Positions 30,831-32,309 of a stretch of 32,309 bases of DNA are shown here, one piece after another; position 1 is the first letter of the stretch, and every line of letters begins with the position of its first letter. This DNA comes from CAZNYG01 sp964577205 (lineage in GTDB: Bacteria > Elusimicrobiota > Endomicrobiia > Endomicrobiales > CAIRNS01): the NCBI GenBank assembly GCA_964577205.1, contig CAZNYG010000017.1:1-32309 (forward strand), written 5' to 3'. Position numbers and translations under genes: made by a program. Under the pieces are notes generated by a model, which saw only the letters and a program-made list of their open reading frames with translations, was not told where the DNA came from and did not search any database.

Positions 30831-32309
30831 ATGGAAAACACCTGCCGATCTCCACGTGAACTTTTCTGGACAGCCTTTCTGGTACTTGCTCTCTCACCGC
30901 TGTTCCGCTTTTCCTGGGACATCGCGTCCCAGACCTTCTTTCATCTTCTTATCGCGGGATCGCTGTGTTTTGCCCTTGCCCGGCACCGGGCCGCTTTCCG
31001 CACGTTCCCCGAGATCCCTTTACTGATTTTTTTCGCGGCGGCCTCGGTCTCTTATTTTTTCGCGGCGGACCGGTCCGTCTCGCGGGCCGAAATCTTCGTC
31101 CTTTTCGATACCCTGTCATTTTGCCTGCTCTTTTCACTGCTGGAGAAACGCGACAGGAAAAGGCTGCTGCTTATCCCTCCGGTCATAGGGGTCGGTTTCA
31201 CCGCGGCATCCCTGGCCTTCTTTATTTATTCGCCGGAGAACCTGTCGTTCGGCCAGTTCATCCCGTCCGAAGCGGTAGTCAACACAAATGCCGTCGCCGG
31301 TTTTCTTCTGCTGTCGTTCATCTTATCGCTGATCCCCGTTCCCGAAGCGGGAAAAGCCAGAGGAATACTGGCGCTCCCCGTCATCCTTTTCACGGGAATA
31401 ATTCTTACGCGTTCCCGGGCCGCAGTCATAGCGGCTTCGGCCGGCTCCGTTTTCTATGCCTGGCCGTACCTTTCCGCGAAGCTGAAAAGATCGACAGCCG
31501 CGGCCGCCGTTCTCATCGGAGCCGTCGTCATCGTCATCACCCTGCTGAAGCATTCCGCATCCTTCGGTGAAAGGCTCGTATGGTGGCAGGCCGCTTTTCG
31601 CATGTTGTCTGAACATCCGTTGACCGGTATAGGCTGGGGGAATTACGGTGTTTCCTACCTTGCTTACCGTCCGCAGCTCTCCCTGAACACAACATACGCT
31701 CATAATTTTGTCCTCCAGACCGCGGCCGAGTCGGGACTGCCCGGCATTATCGCCCTGCTGCTGCTTATCGTTTCTTTCATCCGCCTTTCCATTTCAAACC
31801 GCGCGAGAGACGCCGTCACCCGCGGCACATCGGTCGCGGCGGCAGCTTTTCTCGGTTTCTCCCTTCTGGATTTCAGTTTCTATCTGCCCGCGCATCTTTT
31901 TTTGCTTGCCGCCTGCGCGGGCACTCTTTATGAACGCCGCGCCGAACCGCGACTGTCGTCTTCCGCCCGCCTTCTGTACGGGACGGCTTTCCTTTTGTGG
32001 GCATTGACGGTCATTCCGCCTTTCGCCGCGAGCAGATGGTACGCCAGGGGACTCTATTTCCAGCAAAGGGGGGAAACGGCTGCCTCTGCGTCGGCATTCG
32101 TGACTTCTTTTACTATTGACCCGCTTTCCCCCGCTCCATACAGCAGTTACGCGCAGCTGTTATTCGGTTCCTATTCTGAGAACCATGATCCCGCTCTTTT
32201 GTCGCGGGCGATATCCGTGCAGGAACGCGCGGTACAGTCCTCGCCTGTAACCGCGGCTTACTGGTCAGACCTTGCCTGGCTCTATAAAGCGGCTGGGCGG
32301 AACGATAAC
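30831..32309 (+). CDS. O-antigen ligase / PglL-like (Wzy_C) membrane protein with TPR-like tail (partial)
   Basis: One frame stays open from this ATG to the window edge (493 codons, no stop), so the gene is cut off. It starts MENTCRSPRELFWTAF and has about ten hydrophobic helices. The Wzy_C signature is clear: R..WW.AAF.ML, EHPLTGIGWGNYGVSYLAY (from 261), TTYAHNFVLQTAAESGLPG. The last about 90 residues seen (SPAPYSSYAQLLFGS to AYWSDLAWLYKAAGR) look TPR-like, as in many large members. Such proteins transfer polysaccharide to lipid A core (WaaL) or oligosaccharide to pilin (PglL/TfpO). Neighbouring pil and window-wide lipid A genes allow either. No clear ribosome site precedes the ATG. Confidence 0.85.
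   Translation, partial: MENTCRSPRELFWTAFLVLALSPLFRFSWDIASQTFFHLLIAGSLCFALARHRAAFRTFPEIPLLIFFAAASVSYFFAADRSVSRAEIFVLFDTLSFCLLFSLLEKRDRKRLLLIPPVIGVGFTAASLAFFIYSPENLSFGQFIPSEAVVNTNAVAGFLLLSFILSLIPVPEAGKARGILALPVILFTGIILTRSRAAVIAASAGSVFYAWPYLSAKLKRSTAAAAVLIGAVVIVITLLKHSASFGERLVWWQAAFRMLSEHPLTGIGWGNYGVSYLAYRPQLSLNTTYAHNFVLQTAAESGLPGIIALLLLIVSFIRLSISNRARDAVTRGTSVAAAAFLGFSLLDFSFYLPAHLFLLAACAGTLYERRAEPRLSSSARLLYGTAFLLWALTVIPPFAASRWYARGLYFQQRGETAASASAFVTSFTIDPLSPAPYSSYAQLLFGSYSENHDPALLSRAISVQERAVQSSPVTAAYWSDLAWLYKAAGRNDN

Noticed and set aside
30965..31570. 201-codon + strand frame within the last gene (also 31708-32007)
   Set aside because: These are shifted frames inside the O-antigen-ligase-like gene, whose own frame is open from 30831 to the edge and carries the Wzy_C motif.

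Overview
The window reads as a stretch of chromosome from a Gram-negative (diderm), GC-rich, probably uncultured bacterium. It combines lipid A genes, several outer-membrane beta-barrel proteins, a secretin-type type IV pilus and a PEP-CTERM protein. This mix would fit Omnitrophota-like or other deep-branching diderm lineages, but I cannot place the organism from sequence alone. No rRNA, tRNA or CRISPR array was seen.

Region 1 (1-12004) is an envelope gene block on the + strand: the end of fabZ, lpxA, lpxI, two tandem FadL-like outer-membrane proteins, an aminotransferase/oxidoreductase pair best explained as gnnB-gnnA, lpxB, msbA, a PorV-like barrel and a short RelA/SpoT homologue. The gnnBA pair inside an lpx cluster predicts that lipid A precursors are built on UDP-GlcNAc3N and so carry amide-linked acyl chains. 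LpxA, LpxI and LpxB then make the lipid A disaccharide, and MsbA flips the product across the inner membrane.

Region 2 (12003-14458) holds rpmB on the - strand, with its own extended -10 promoter and terminator, divergent from recG.

Region 3 (14452-16308) is accessory. A Y1/HUH (RAYT-like) transposase with a C-terminal DnaA-like helix-turn-helix lies between near-perfect 32-bp inverted repeats and appears to be transcribed leaderless from a promoter whose -35 box sits in the left repeat. Next comes a stand-alone C-type-lectin PEP-CTERM gene with its own promoter and terminator.

Region 4 (16310-19092) has a consensus-like promoter driving a GlmU-C-terminal-like acetyltransferase and glmM (amino-sugar supply for peptidoglycan and LPS). 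A 650-bp gene-poor stretch with a frameshifted gene remnant follows.

Region 5 (19093-30725) runs coaD, then a near-complete type IV pilus set: pilB (divergent), pilT, pilC, pilA (monocistronic, exact consensus promoter, strong terminator), pilD and the tightly overlapped pilMNOPQ operon. Several perfect hairpins without U-tracts sit directly after stop codons or before pilC. The window ends inside an O-antigen-ligase/PglL-like membrane protein with a TPR-like tail, which runs off the edge and could act on LPS or on pilin.
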